Positions 15,731-24,236 of a stretch of 49,189 bases of DNA are shown in pieces. The translations under genes and the position numbers were made by a program. The stretch is taken from positions 1 through 49,189 of the forward strand of contig CANQND010000011.1 in assembly GCA_947625115.1 (NCBI GenBank). The letters run 5' to 3'. This stretch comes from an uncultured Clostridia bacterium. Its GTDB lineage: Bacteria > Bacillota > Clostridia > Christensenellales > CAG-314. Below the pieces are notes generated by a model. The model worked only from the letters and a program-made list of their open reading frames with translations, did no database searches and was not told the origin of the DNA. Every line of letters begins with the position of its first letter. The stretch's first letter is position 1.

Positions 15731-18700
15731 CACAGGATACCTCCTTTCAGCACGACGTATGCAACCGCAAGCAACGCGTTGAGCGTTACCGCCGTAGCTA
15801 CCACCGCGTTAGGCGAAGTTGCCTTTGCAACGGTTTGCGCCTTGGACAGCGTACGGGAAATATCCGCATAGCCGTTCCAGATGTCTATCACGTCGAGGTA
15901 GGGAGTGAGGCGGGAAATATATCTTTCGCGCTCGTTCTTGTCAAGAGTTTTTACCAAAGCGTTGATTTGCTTTATGGTTGTGTAGTCCTCTACCGTGACG
16001 TTGTTGCGCCAATATTCAAAGCGGTCGTCGCTGTTCCAAGAGTTGTACGTAGTCGGGTTGAAGTCGCTTACCATTGTGCCGACGATTTCCGCAAGTCTGT
16101 CCAAAACTCTTTCCGCCCAAGGCTGGTTGAGGTCGAGCTTTCGGTTGTTAGTAGCCGCTTTGTACTCCGCAATCTTGTTGTCTAACAATGTCTTGGCAGA
16201 TGTGCCGAGAGCGGTATCCAACATTGCCTTTTCCTCGCCGCTAAGCGCGTTGTACAGCGTGTTGGCTTCCGTAAGCATATCGTAGGAGGAACGGTTGTCC
16301 GCCATTGGGAGCAAGCTCTCCAACGCGTGGCGCGCCACGTCTACGTTGTAGGCTTTGAGAGCGTCAGTGTAGAACGTTGTGTAGGAGCCGTCTACATATT
16401 TAATGTCGCCCTTGTTTGCCATAAGCATATTGTACGCTACCGTTGCGGCGTTGATTTGCTTTTCCGCAAAGCGGTCGATCTTGTCAAGCTGTTGCAATTG
16501 TTTTACGGCGTCGATGAAGTCGATAGCGTATCTACCCATTGTTTCTTCGCCCTTGACGGGAGCTTCGTTGAAGTACACGCGGTAAATCAACGAGTCGTAA
16601 CCCGAGGAGTTGACGGGGATCTGCATAGTGAGCTTGCTGTGTCCTACCGAGTTTACAAAGTGACGGTAGTCGTAGATGTTGTCGTAACCGTAGGATATTT
16701 CTCCTATTTCGTCGAAATGGAAGTAGAAATCGTACCTGTACAGATCGTCGAAGTAGGGAAGATCTTTCGTTGTGTAGGACGGCGCGTCGGGATCTACTCG
16801 CGACGGATCTGCAAGTATTTCCTCCAACAGGTTGCTTACGCCCTCCAATCTCGGAGCATAGTAGCTACGGAAGATGACTTTGGAGAGTTTCGTGCAATCG
16901 TAAAACGCGTAGTCGCCGATGGACAGCAATGTTGAGGGAAGAGTCAACGTCTGAATATAGGTGTTGCCTACCGCGGCGCGGAAACCGATACGCGTTGTTC
17001 CCTCCAACACGGTGTAGTTGTCCTTTTCGCCCGAGCCGTCGGCTTTGGGCAATCTCTTTTGCGGGTAACTTACCAAAGTGTAACCGCCGTTTGCGTTTAC
17101 CGAGTACAACACGCCGTCGTCGATGACAAAGTGTTCGCGTTGCGCGTTGCGTACCTGCGTGCCGTTGTTGTCGTACAGGAAGCCCTCAAACTGCGTTGCG
17201 GCATAGGTAACTGCGTCGCCTATTTGCTTGATGTTGTCGGTCAAAACGAAATTCGTTACAGCCGTGCGGGTGAATACCTGACTACCCAGCACTTCCAACT
17301 TGGGCGCGCTTACCGAAGTTAGCGCGATACAACCGCTGAACGCGCCTTTACCGATTTCGGTAACTTTGGGAGCCGTTACGCTTGACAGCGTTTGGCAACC
17401 CGTAAATGCGTAGTCGCCGATGTGCGTCACGTTGTTGAGATTGACGGAGGGCAAAGCAACGCAGTAGTAGAACGCGTAGTTGCCGATTTCCGTTACGTTG
17501 GCTGTGTCTATATCCGTGATATGACACGGGGTAATGTAACCTTGCTCGTCGAGGACGGGATAGAACACTTCGTTACCGATCTTTTCAAGTTCGTTGGACT
17601 CGACGGTTTCCAAAGTGGGCGTTTCGTAGAACGCGCTGTCGCCGATTTCTTTGACGTGGTTCATTGTTATGGAAGTCAAGCCGCTGTTGCCGCTCTCGGA
17701 GTAGCAACCCGCAAAGGAATATTTGCCCAATGCGCCGTTTACGCCCTCGATTACCGCTTCGGCAAGTTTTGTGCAGCCGTAGAACGCGTAGTCGTGAATT
17801 TCAGAACCGTCGGTATTGATAGTCAACGAGGTGAGCGAGGTGTTGGCAAAGGCGTAGTTTCCTACAACGGTCTTGCCGTTGAAGCGAACCGTTGTCAACG
17901 CGCTCGGCGTACCGAGAACGACATAGTACTCGAACGTGTTGGGATCTCTTGCTATGCGGTAGGCTCCCGCAAAGGCATATTCGCCGATAACGACGTCGCC
18001 CAACGTAGCCGTTCTGAGTCCTGCCAGATAGAACGCGCTGTCGCCGATTTCGCGAACGTTTTCAAGTCCGTTTACCGTTGTGAGGGACGTGCAACTTTCA
18101 AACGCGTTGTTGCCCACAACCGTGCATTGCGCGGGAAGCGTTACCGTTGTAAGGTTGACGCACCCTCTGAACGTTTCGGCGGCTATTTCCGTAAGAGCAA
18201 GGCTACTTAGGTCGATGTTCGACAAGCCCGATTCCGCAAAGGCGTTACTGCCTATGGTCGTTACCGATTGAGGCAATTGCACTTGGGTGAGGCTTCTGCA
18301 ACCCGCAAAGGCGTTACTGCCGATGTAGGTCAGGTGAGAACCGACTTGCGTTGTAAAGGACGTAATGCCCGTTCCCGAGAATGCTCCCGCGCCGATCCTT
18401 TGAACACTTGCGGGAAGAATAAACGTTGTTTGATTGAACAGGTTGGGAACAACGAACAGCAATTCCGTCTTGTCGGCGTTGTACACCACTCCGTTTTCTA
18501 CGGCAAATTTGCCTATTGTGAAGTTACGGATACTTCTGCAATTTGCAAACGCATTGGTTGCAAACTGTTCGCACGTGCCGTCGAACTTGACGGTTTCCAA
18601 TCTGGTGCAGTTTTCAAACGCTCTGGTGCCGAAGTAGGTTATGTCCTTGGTGAACTCTACCTGCGTCAACGAACTGCAACCGCTAAACGCCGTGTCGGGA

Positions 18701-21700
18701 ACAATGTCGCTGTTGACTTTTAACGGACGCATATTGAGTTTTTCGCAGTTGGCAAACATACCCTCGGACAAACGCGTAACTTCGCCGAAAGTAAGCGTTG
18801 TCAAGCCCGTGCAACCTTTGAAAGCGTTTCTGCCGCCGCGGCGCAGGTTGGTGAGGGTGAGTTCTTTCAAAGCGGTGCAGCCCTCAAATGTCGATTCGCC
18901 CAAAGCGTAGGGGTGAGCAAGTTTGTTTGCACCCACATCGCTCAACGCCGTGCAACCGTAGAACGCGTAGTCGTTGATCATATTTACGTTGTCGAGGTTG
19001 ATAGACGCCAACTTGTCGTCGCCGTAGAACGCGTACTTACCTATTTGAGTGACTTTTTCGCCCAAGGTTACCTTTTTGAGGTTGGTGCAACTGTAAAACG
19101 CATAGTTAGCTATATTGGTGATGTAGTTGGGTACGATAACTTCGCTTATCCAAGGATTGCCCAACGGAGTCTTTTTGATGTCGATGTCGTATCTGTCGTC
19201 ATCGGGGACGTCCATACTGTTGTCCAAATCGAAGTAAGCGAAAGCATAGGAGTTGATATACACAAGCCCCTCGTCGTCGGGGATCTCCACTACTATGTCC
19301 TTACCGCTTGCCAACAACGCGGCGGGAGATTCGCCTTTGTAGTCCTTGCCCATACCTTTGTAGGCTATCAGGTAGCCACTTTCGATGACAAATTCGCTCT
19401 TGACGTTGATGTCGCAACGCGCTACCAACGGGCTTACTTTGCCGTCGATCCTTATGCGAAGCGTAATCGAGCAAATGCCCTCGGCAACGGCGGTTACGTA
19501 GCCGTTGTTGTCCACTACCGCCACGCGCGGGTCGCTGGTACTCCATTCCACCTCGTAGCGTCCTTGCTTTTCCACCACGCGGTCTTGCGCGCTCTTACCG
19601 TCGATGTAACGGAGCGTGCCGTTATCGTTTTTGACGGTTATGGGGTTGCCGTCCGCGCCAAGGTAGTTGCCGTTTTCGTCCGTTTTGTACACGATTTGCT
19701 GTTGAGCAAGGTTCCAAGGCTTTATCTCGTACACCAATTTGATTTGCTCCGACGGGTAGAACGAAACGTACGCCGCAGACTTTTCAAAGTAGTTGTGCGC
19801 GCCCGGTTCGCCTATGTCGGAGAAGTCGATATCTCCGTTGAACGCGCGCATTGTGAAGTAGCTTGAAAAAGTTATTTCTTCCAATGTTGCGTCCGTTCTG
19901 TTTTTGTCGTCATCTCTGCCCACAACGCCGTCGTACACTTTGTCGCTGACGTTTACCGTGATTGAGTGGGTTTGTCCGCCCGACACAAAGGATACGGTTT
20001 TGCTTCCCGTAGCAAGACCCTCGACAACGCCGTCGTTGACTTGCAATACGGAACCGTCTTTGTCATCTGTGGACCACTCCAACATAAACAGGTAATCGCG
20101 GTTGACGTTGCTGTTGATTTCGGGAGTGTTGCCCACAATGTAGTCGGTGAGGTCCAACATCTGACCGATGTCTATATCGATGTGATCGATGGGGTTGAGA
20201 GTTTCGACGTTGCCGTTTTCGCTCTTTTGATATTGCCCGAACACAAGGTTTTCGTTTTCCGTTTCGGGAAGAGGAATGACGACGATGTTGCTGTTCAACG
20301 CGTAGTCCTCAACTTGGAACATTATCGTGTTGGGCAACAACGAATCGCCTATACGGTCCATATAGTCGGTTATCTCTATTTCCACCTTGGTGGTGGTTCC
20401 GCGCGACGTCTGATAAACGGGTATCGTGCGTTCGCTGAGCGTATCGAGAGAGATCATCCATTCGTCCGTATTAGTGGAGGAATTGTGGAACGTTTTGTGA
20501 TTTCCGTTTTCGTCCATTGCCCAAGTGATAACGAGCGGACGAACGTCCATTGCATAGTGATTGTCGTACACTTCCAAATCGAGGTAGTACTCTGTCTTTC
20601 TGGTGCTTTGGTTGTACTTGGTGCGGAAGTTTGTCCCCACAACGGTGGGAGCTTCCGTATCGATATAGAAGCTGAAACTGTAAGTATCTCTTACGTTGCG
20701 GTCGCCCTCTGCGCCCCAATCCAAACGCGCGCTCATATTGACGATAAAACGATCGTTGTTGTAGCCGAACGCGCCGTCGATCGCGCCTGTGTTGTCTACG
20801 GTGAGCTTGTCGAAATCGAACATAGGCAAGCCGAACTCTTCAAATTCGTACACGTAGGGTCTTGCGCCGCCGCTGTAATGCGCTTTGTAGCAGTTCCACT
20901 CCGTTTTGTTCCACACCACTTCGCCCGTGGAGGCGTTGATAATCTCAACGTCCAACTGCTTGGCGCAACGCAACAGTCCCGCATAGACCGCGTACAAACC
21001 CGAGAGGTTGGTGGGCATATAGGACAATGCCGCGTGTTCTTCCGTTGCGGGAATGGGGTTGTAACCGTAGGGCAGATCGTAAATGTACGTACCCATAGGA
21101 ATGATGTAGTCGTAGTAGTACAAAGCGTAGGGCGTGGTTGCAAAGTAGTCCGCCTTTATCTTGTCCTCATCGTCGATGGCGTTGTTATGAGCGGTCGTTT
21201 CCACTTCGTAGTAGTCTTTATCGAAGATGGGAGCGTCCTGCCAATCGCCGTAGAACGCAAGGAAAGGAACGTTGAGGTCCACGCTGTCCTGCGCGGTGCT
21301 TTGATTGTCCAAGGTGATGAATCCCTCGACGTACATACCGTTGGGGAATGTGTCGTTGAGGTAGGTTTTGTCCTGTTTGCTGAGAGTGATTTTAACCGTT
21401 ACTTCCACACTGCTCTGTGCAGGAACGGTGATTATATCGCCTGCGGGAGCCTTGCCGTCAACTTGGTACTGCGTGTTGTGCGCAAGCATATACGCCTTTT
21501 CAGCGACGTATTTCTTGTCGGCGGAAACGGATTCCGTAAAGGAGTAGTTGCCCAACTTGTAGCTTACGCTTTGCTTGGAAATATTCTTGACGGAGAAAGT
21601 CATTGTGTACTCGCCCGTGCGATTGGGGTCGTCGCCCAACTCCAACTTGGAAGTACTCATAACTATCTTGTTGCCGTTTTCGTCCGTTTCGTAACGGTGA

Positions 21701-23829
21701 TTGAGCAAATCGTTCTTGTAGGTAACAATGTAGGCGGGGGTGGAAATTGCCGAAAGAATATCCGCAATGCCTGCGCCCTGTTTACGCGGCGAATAGGGGT
21801 TGCCCTCTTTGTTGACGGCAATCGTCGCCGTTGACATAAGCAATTGGTTTACGATGTCGCGTTTGTGTTGAACGGTTTCGTCGGGGAATTTGTCGTTGAC
21901 GTACTCGCGCACCAACACCGCGATACCGCACATATTGGGGGAAGCCATCGACGTGCCGCTCATCTTTTCGTAGCCGCCGCCGGGGATAGCCGACCAAATG
22001 TTGCCGCCGTGAGCGGTGATTTCCGGCTTGATAGTCAAGTCGGGGTTGGGTCCCCAGCTGGAAAAGTCGCTCATAAACGGACCTGCCGTGTCTTTTGCGT
22101 TGAGTCTAAGCGTGCCGCTCGGTTTGGAAGCGAGATATTCGCCCTCGTCCTTGCCTATCGACGCAACGCCGATGTGGCAGTTGTTGCCGACGGTCATAAG
22201 AATGTCGCCGTACACGTTGTTGTAAATGATGACGCCTATCGCGCCCTCCGCCTCGGCGAACAGAACCTTGTCCTCAAAGTTGATGTCGCCGCGCTTTACC
22301 AACGCGATTTTGCCCCTTACGTCCAGCCCCATATAGCTGATTTGCGAACCGAACCCGGGAACGGTTACGTACTCGAACTCATGGTCCTGGTCATCCGTTA
22401 CGCCGAGCATTTCAAAGAAATCGTACTCTTTGGAGTTTTGGTTGTACGCCTCGATGAAGAAAATATCTTTGTTGCCCGAGTGAATGAACTTGTCTTTGTT
22501 GCCGTTTACCGACGCAACGGACAATGCCGAAGTGTAGGTAGAGGGTGCGCCGACCGTACCGCTATCTGGGTTTTCCACCTTGTTGGTGTTGCCGAATTCG
22601 GAACCTTGCGCCGAACTGTAATCGTTGCTGGCGGCAACTATCAACGAAATGCCCGCTTCTTCGATGCTGTCGTAAATTTCGTTTTTGTATTCGTCGTCGA
22701 TACCCTCGCGAGTGAAACCGCAGCTGCTGCCCAAGCTCATATTGATGGCGTCCACTTTGAGCGCGACGCAATCTTCCAAGGCGGCGAGAATATCTTCGTC
22801 CTCCGCTCCCTCGCGAGCGTCGGAGAACACTTTCATTATTGCCAATTGGGTGTCGATAGCCACGCCGTGCAACGTCGTGTTGACGTCGCCGTCGAACTCG
22901 TCGTTGATGTCGAAAATTTTATCATTGGCGTAACCGCCGATAATGCCCGCAACGTGTGTGCCGTGTTCGCTGAGGAAAGGCATTATGTCCGTGTCTTTGT
23001 CGGCGTAGTCGTAGCCGAACACGATTTTGTTGTTGGTGAGGTTGCCGAAGTACACTTCGCGCGCTTCCAAACCGTTCTGCTCTCTGTAAGCGATTGTGTC
23101 GGGAAGAAGCCTTTCGATGTCGTCGCGGCTGTAACGGGGATCCTGCACAGCGCGAGTGGTAAAGGCGGGGTGAGCGTAGTCGCAACCCGTGTCGAGAACT
23201 GCCACCACCGTGTGTTTGCCCGTGTAGCCCGCTTCGTTTTCGCTGTTGAAAATACCCGTATCGAAAACGTTTACGTCGTTGACTACCGTAGCTTGCGGCA
23301 AATACGTGTTGCCGATAATCACGCGGTAAACGCCCTCGTGATTGACGAGCTTGGAAAGATTTTCGTACGTGGTATTTGCGGAAAAGCCGTCGAGAATGTT
23401 GCTGTAATGGTACTTGGCGGGGGAAATCAAGCCCTCTTTTACCAATTGCGCTTCCAAAGCGGATTGACGTTGGCGCGCACGTTGGTCGATTGCGCGAGAT
23501 TCGCCGTCGGCAAGATATTGATCCAATTCCACCGATTTATCCGTTTGGTTGTACAAATTTACAAGCGAACCGTCCGACAACGTGATGATGACGTTGACGG
23601 AGCCGCTGAGCTTTTCTTCGTCTATTCTTTTTATCAAATCTTTGTTGATATCGTCGATGTTCTGCGCTTTTAGTTGACTGAGAATTGACTCCTCGTCAAA
23701 ATAAAAAGAGGCGTTGTCAGACTCCACGTCGCCGCGCTTGTCAATTTGAGAACATGCGGGCAGCGTGTAAATACATGCCAAAGCCAACACCAATACTACT
23801 ATCAACGATTTTAGTATTTTTCTCTTCAT
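15730..23829 (-). CDS. Giant lipobox subtilase with PA, Big_2, LRR_5 repeats and C-terminal membrane helix
   Basis: This 2,699-residue surface serine protease would cleave extracellular proteins. The start is ATG 23829, with AAGGAG seven bases upstream; a longer frame to 23934 runs through the promoter. Domains in order: signal peptide with lipobox LPAC (Cys26); propeptide-like region (60-175); S8 catalytic domain with Asp213 (VVAVLDTGCDYAHP), His289 (SEHGTHVAG) and Ser627 (GTSMASPNM); a PA domain inserted at about 450-560 (DVRGKIALVKRGDINFEDK); Fn3-like regions to about 900; two Big_2-like domains near 1245-1290 and 1425-1475; about 20 BspA-type LRR_5 repeats at 1540-2320 (IGDYAFYGCTAL pattern); a helical stalk; and a C-terminal hydrophobic helix (about 2677-2699). 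The order resembles lactocepin/C5a-peptidase-type enzymes, but the LRR block and double anchoring are unusual. All catalytic residues are present. It is first in the Opp operon. Confidence 0.93.
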   Translation of the reverse strand: MKRKILKSLIVVLVLALACIYTLPACSQIDKRGDVESDNASFYFDEESILSQLKAQNIDDINKDLIKRIDEEKLSGSVNVIITLSDGSLVNLYNQTDKSVELDQYLADGESRAIDQRARQRQSALEAQLVKEGLISPAKYHYSNILDGFSANTTYENLSKLVNHEGVYRVIIGNTYLPQATVVNDVNVFDTGIFNSENEAGYTGKHTVVAVLDTGCDYAHPAFTTRAVQDPRYSRDDIERLLPDTIAYREQNGLEAREVYFGNLTNNKIVFGYDYADKDTDIMPFLSEHGTHVAGIIGGYANDKIFDINDEFDGDVNTTLHGVAIDTQLAIMKVFSDAREGAEDEDILAALEDCVALKVDAINMSLGSSCGFTREGIDDEYKNEIYDSIEEAGISLIVAASNDYSSAQGSEFGNTNKVENPDSGTVGAPSTYTSALSVASVNGNKDKFIHSGNKDIFFIEAYNQNSKEYDFFEMLGVTDDQDHEFEYVTVPGFGSQISYMGLDVRGKIALVKRGDINFEDKVLFAEAEGAIGVIIYNNVYGDILMTVGNNCHIGVASIGKDEGEYLASKPSGTLRLNAKDTAGPFMSDFSSWGPNPDLTIKPEITAHGGNIWSAIPGGGYEKMSGTSMASPNMCGIAVLVREYVNDKFPDETVQHKRDIVNQLLMSTATIAVNKEGNPYSPRKQGAGIADILSAISTPAYIVTYKNDLLNHRYETDENGNKIVMSTSKLELGDDPNRTGEYTMTFSVKNISKQSVSYKLGNYSFTESVSADKKYVAEKAYMLAHNTQYQVDGKAPAGDIITVPAQSSVEVTVKITLSKQDKTYLNDTFPNGMYVEGFITLDNQSTAQDSVDLNVPFLAFYGDWQDAPIFDKDYYEVETTAHNNAIDDEDKIKADYFATTPYALYYYDYIIPMGTYIYDLPYGYNPIPATEEHAALSYMPTNLSGLYAVYAGLLRCAKQLDVEIINASTGEVVWNKTEWNCYKAHYSGGARPYVYEFEEFGLPMFDFDKLTVDNTGAIDGAFGYNNDRFIVNMSARLDWGAEGDRNVRDTYSFSFYIDTEAPTVVGTNFRTKYNQSTRKTEYYLDLEVYDNHYAMDVRPLVITWAMDENGNHKTFHNSSTNTDEWMISLDTLSERTIPVYQTSRGTTTKVEIEITDYMDRIGDSLLPNTIMFQVEDYALNSNIVVIPLPETENENLVFGQYQKSENGNVETLNPIDHIDIDIGQMLDLTDYIVGNTPEINSNVNRDYLFMLEWSTDDKDGSVLQVNDGVVEGLATGSKTVSFVSGGQTHSITVNVSDKVYDGVVGRDDDKNRTDATLEEITFSSYFTMRAFNGDIDFSDIGEPGAHNYFEKSAAYVSFYPSEQIKLVYEIKPWNLAQQQIVYKTDENGNYLGADGNPITVKNDNGTLRYIDGKSAQDRVVEKQGRYEVEWSTSDPRVAVVDNNGYVTAVAEGICSITLRIRIDGKVSPLVARCDINVKSEFVIESGYLIAYKGMGKDYKGESPAALLASGKDIVVEIPDDEGLVYINSYAFAYFDLDNSMDVPDDDRYDIDIKKTPLGNPWISEVIVPNYITNIANYAFYSCTNLKKVTLGEKVTQIGKYAFYGDDKLASINLDNVNMINDYAFYGCTALSDVGANKLAHPYALGESTFEGCTALKELTLTNLRRGGRNAFKGCTGLTTLTFGEVTRLSEGMFANCEKLNMRPLKVNSDIVPDTAFSGCSSLTQVEFTKDITYFGTRAFENCTRLETVKFDGTCEQFATNAFANCRSIRNFTIGKFAVENGVVYNADKTELLFVVPNLFNQTTFILPASVQRIGAGAFSGTGITSFTTQVGSHLTYIGSNAFAGCRSLTQVQLPQSVTTIGSNAFAESGLSNIDLSSLALTEIAAETFRGCVNLTTVTLPAQCTVVGNNAFESCTSLTTVNGLENVREIGDSAFYLAGLRTATLGDVVIGEYAFAGAYRIARDPNTFEYYVVLGTPSALTTVRFNGKTVVGNYAFANTSLTSLTINTDGSEIHDYAFYGCTKLAEAVIEGVNGALGKYSFAGCYSESGNSGLTSITMNHVKEIGDSAFYETPTLETVESNELEKIGNEVFYPVLDEQGYITPCHITDIDTANVTEIGNYAFYYCVALPSVNLNNVTHIGDYAFTGCQTLSSVTAPKVTEIGKGAFSGCIALTSVSAPKLEVLGSQVFTRTAVTNFVLTDNIKQIGDAVTYAATQFEGFLYDNNGTQVRNAQREHFVIDDGVLYSVNANGGYTLVSYPQKRLPKADGSGEKDNYTVLEGTTRIGFRAAVGNTYIQTLTLPSTLLSIGDYAFYDCTKLSKVIFRSYYAPRLEGVSNLLEEILADPSRVDPDAPSYTTKDLPYFDDLYRYDFYFHFDEIGEISYGYDNIYDYRHFVNSVGHSKLTMQIPVNSSGYDSLIYRVYFNEAPVKGEETMGRYAIDFIDAVKQLQQLDKIDRFAEKQINAATVAYNMLMANKGDIKYVDGSYTTFYTDALKAYNVDVARHALESLLPMADNRSSYDMLTEANTLYNALSGEEKAMLDTALGTSAKTLLDNKIAEYKAATNNRKLDLNQPWAERVLDRLAEIVGTMVSDFNPTTYNSWNSDDRFEYWRNNVTVEDYTTIKQINALVKTLDKNERERYISRLTPYLDVIDIWNGYADISRTLSKAQTVAKATSPNAVVATAVTLNALLAVAYVVLKGGIL

Positions 23830-23893
23830 AGCTAATCTCCTTATCGCAATCAGTGTTATGCCAAAATATATATTGCGACAGTATAGTATTTTA

Positions 23894-23921
23894 ATTATAC
23901 CACCCTCGTCCCGTTTGTCAA
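23894..23921 (-). promoter_or_regulatory. Promoter of the protease/Opp operon
   Basis: On the minus strand TTGACA (23916-23921), a 16-nt spacer and TATAAT (23894-23899), with TGG before the -10. The leader to ATG 23829 is about 58 nt. It is as close to consensus as the GH4 stub promoter. Confidence 0.82.
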
Positions 23922-24105
23922 ACGAATACACCACTAAAATGAGAATTTTTTGACAATTTATTCCTAGAAAAATTATATATAAATATTTATATTATATTTT
24001 TACCAAAAAAGTGCAACTTTCATTGATTTTGACAAAAGTAATTTTCACGCAAAAAACGGACAATATCCGAATAGTCCATATCGTGACAAATCGTTTATTT
24101 CATTT

Positions 24106-24180
24106 ATGTCGGGGCGCGAAAGCAAACGGAAAACGAATTTTTTTCAAATCGATTTTTTTTGTAATTTTTTGCCCCGACAT
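24106..24180. other. Long-loop inverted repeat between the two giant genes
   Basis: ATGTCGGGGC (24106-24115) and GCCCCGACAT (24171-24180) are perfect 10-bp arms around a 55-nt A/T-rich loop. The element lies downstream of the 24237 gene terminator and upstream of the subtilase promoter. The rest of 23922-24105 is very A+T-rich with TTGACA-like boxes on the plus strand but no gene. It may be an RNA structure or a protein-binding region. Confidence 0.45.
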
Positions 24181-24192
24181 TTACCGCAAAAT

Positions 24193-24218
24193 AAAACCCC
24201 GTCCCAAAAGGGGCGGGG
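24193..24218 (-). terminator. Terminator of the 2,025-residue lipoprotein gene
   Basis: A G+C-rich stem (24197-24205 with about 24210-24218, one mismatch) with a short A-rich loop. On the minus strand it is followed by TTTTATTTT. It lies 19 bases after the stop at 24237. Confidence 0.75.
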
Positions 24219-24236
24219 CTGAATGTGTTGAGAAAA

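Noticed and set aside
16900-19100. CRISPR-like periodic signal
   Set aside because: The periodicity comes from codons of LRR_5 protein repeats in one long frame, with no identical direct repeats or spacers.
15730-23934. Start of the subtilase at the upstream end of its frame (23934)
   Set aside because: The extra 35 codons cover the -10 region of the promoter; ATG 23829 has AAGGAG and gives a clean signal peptide with lipobox.
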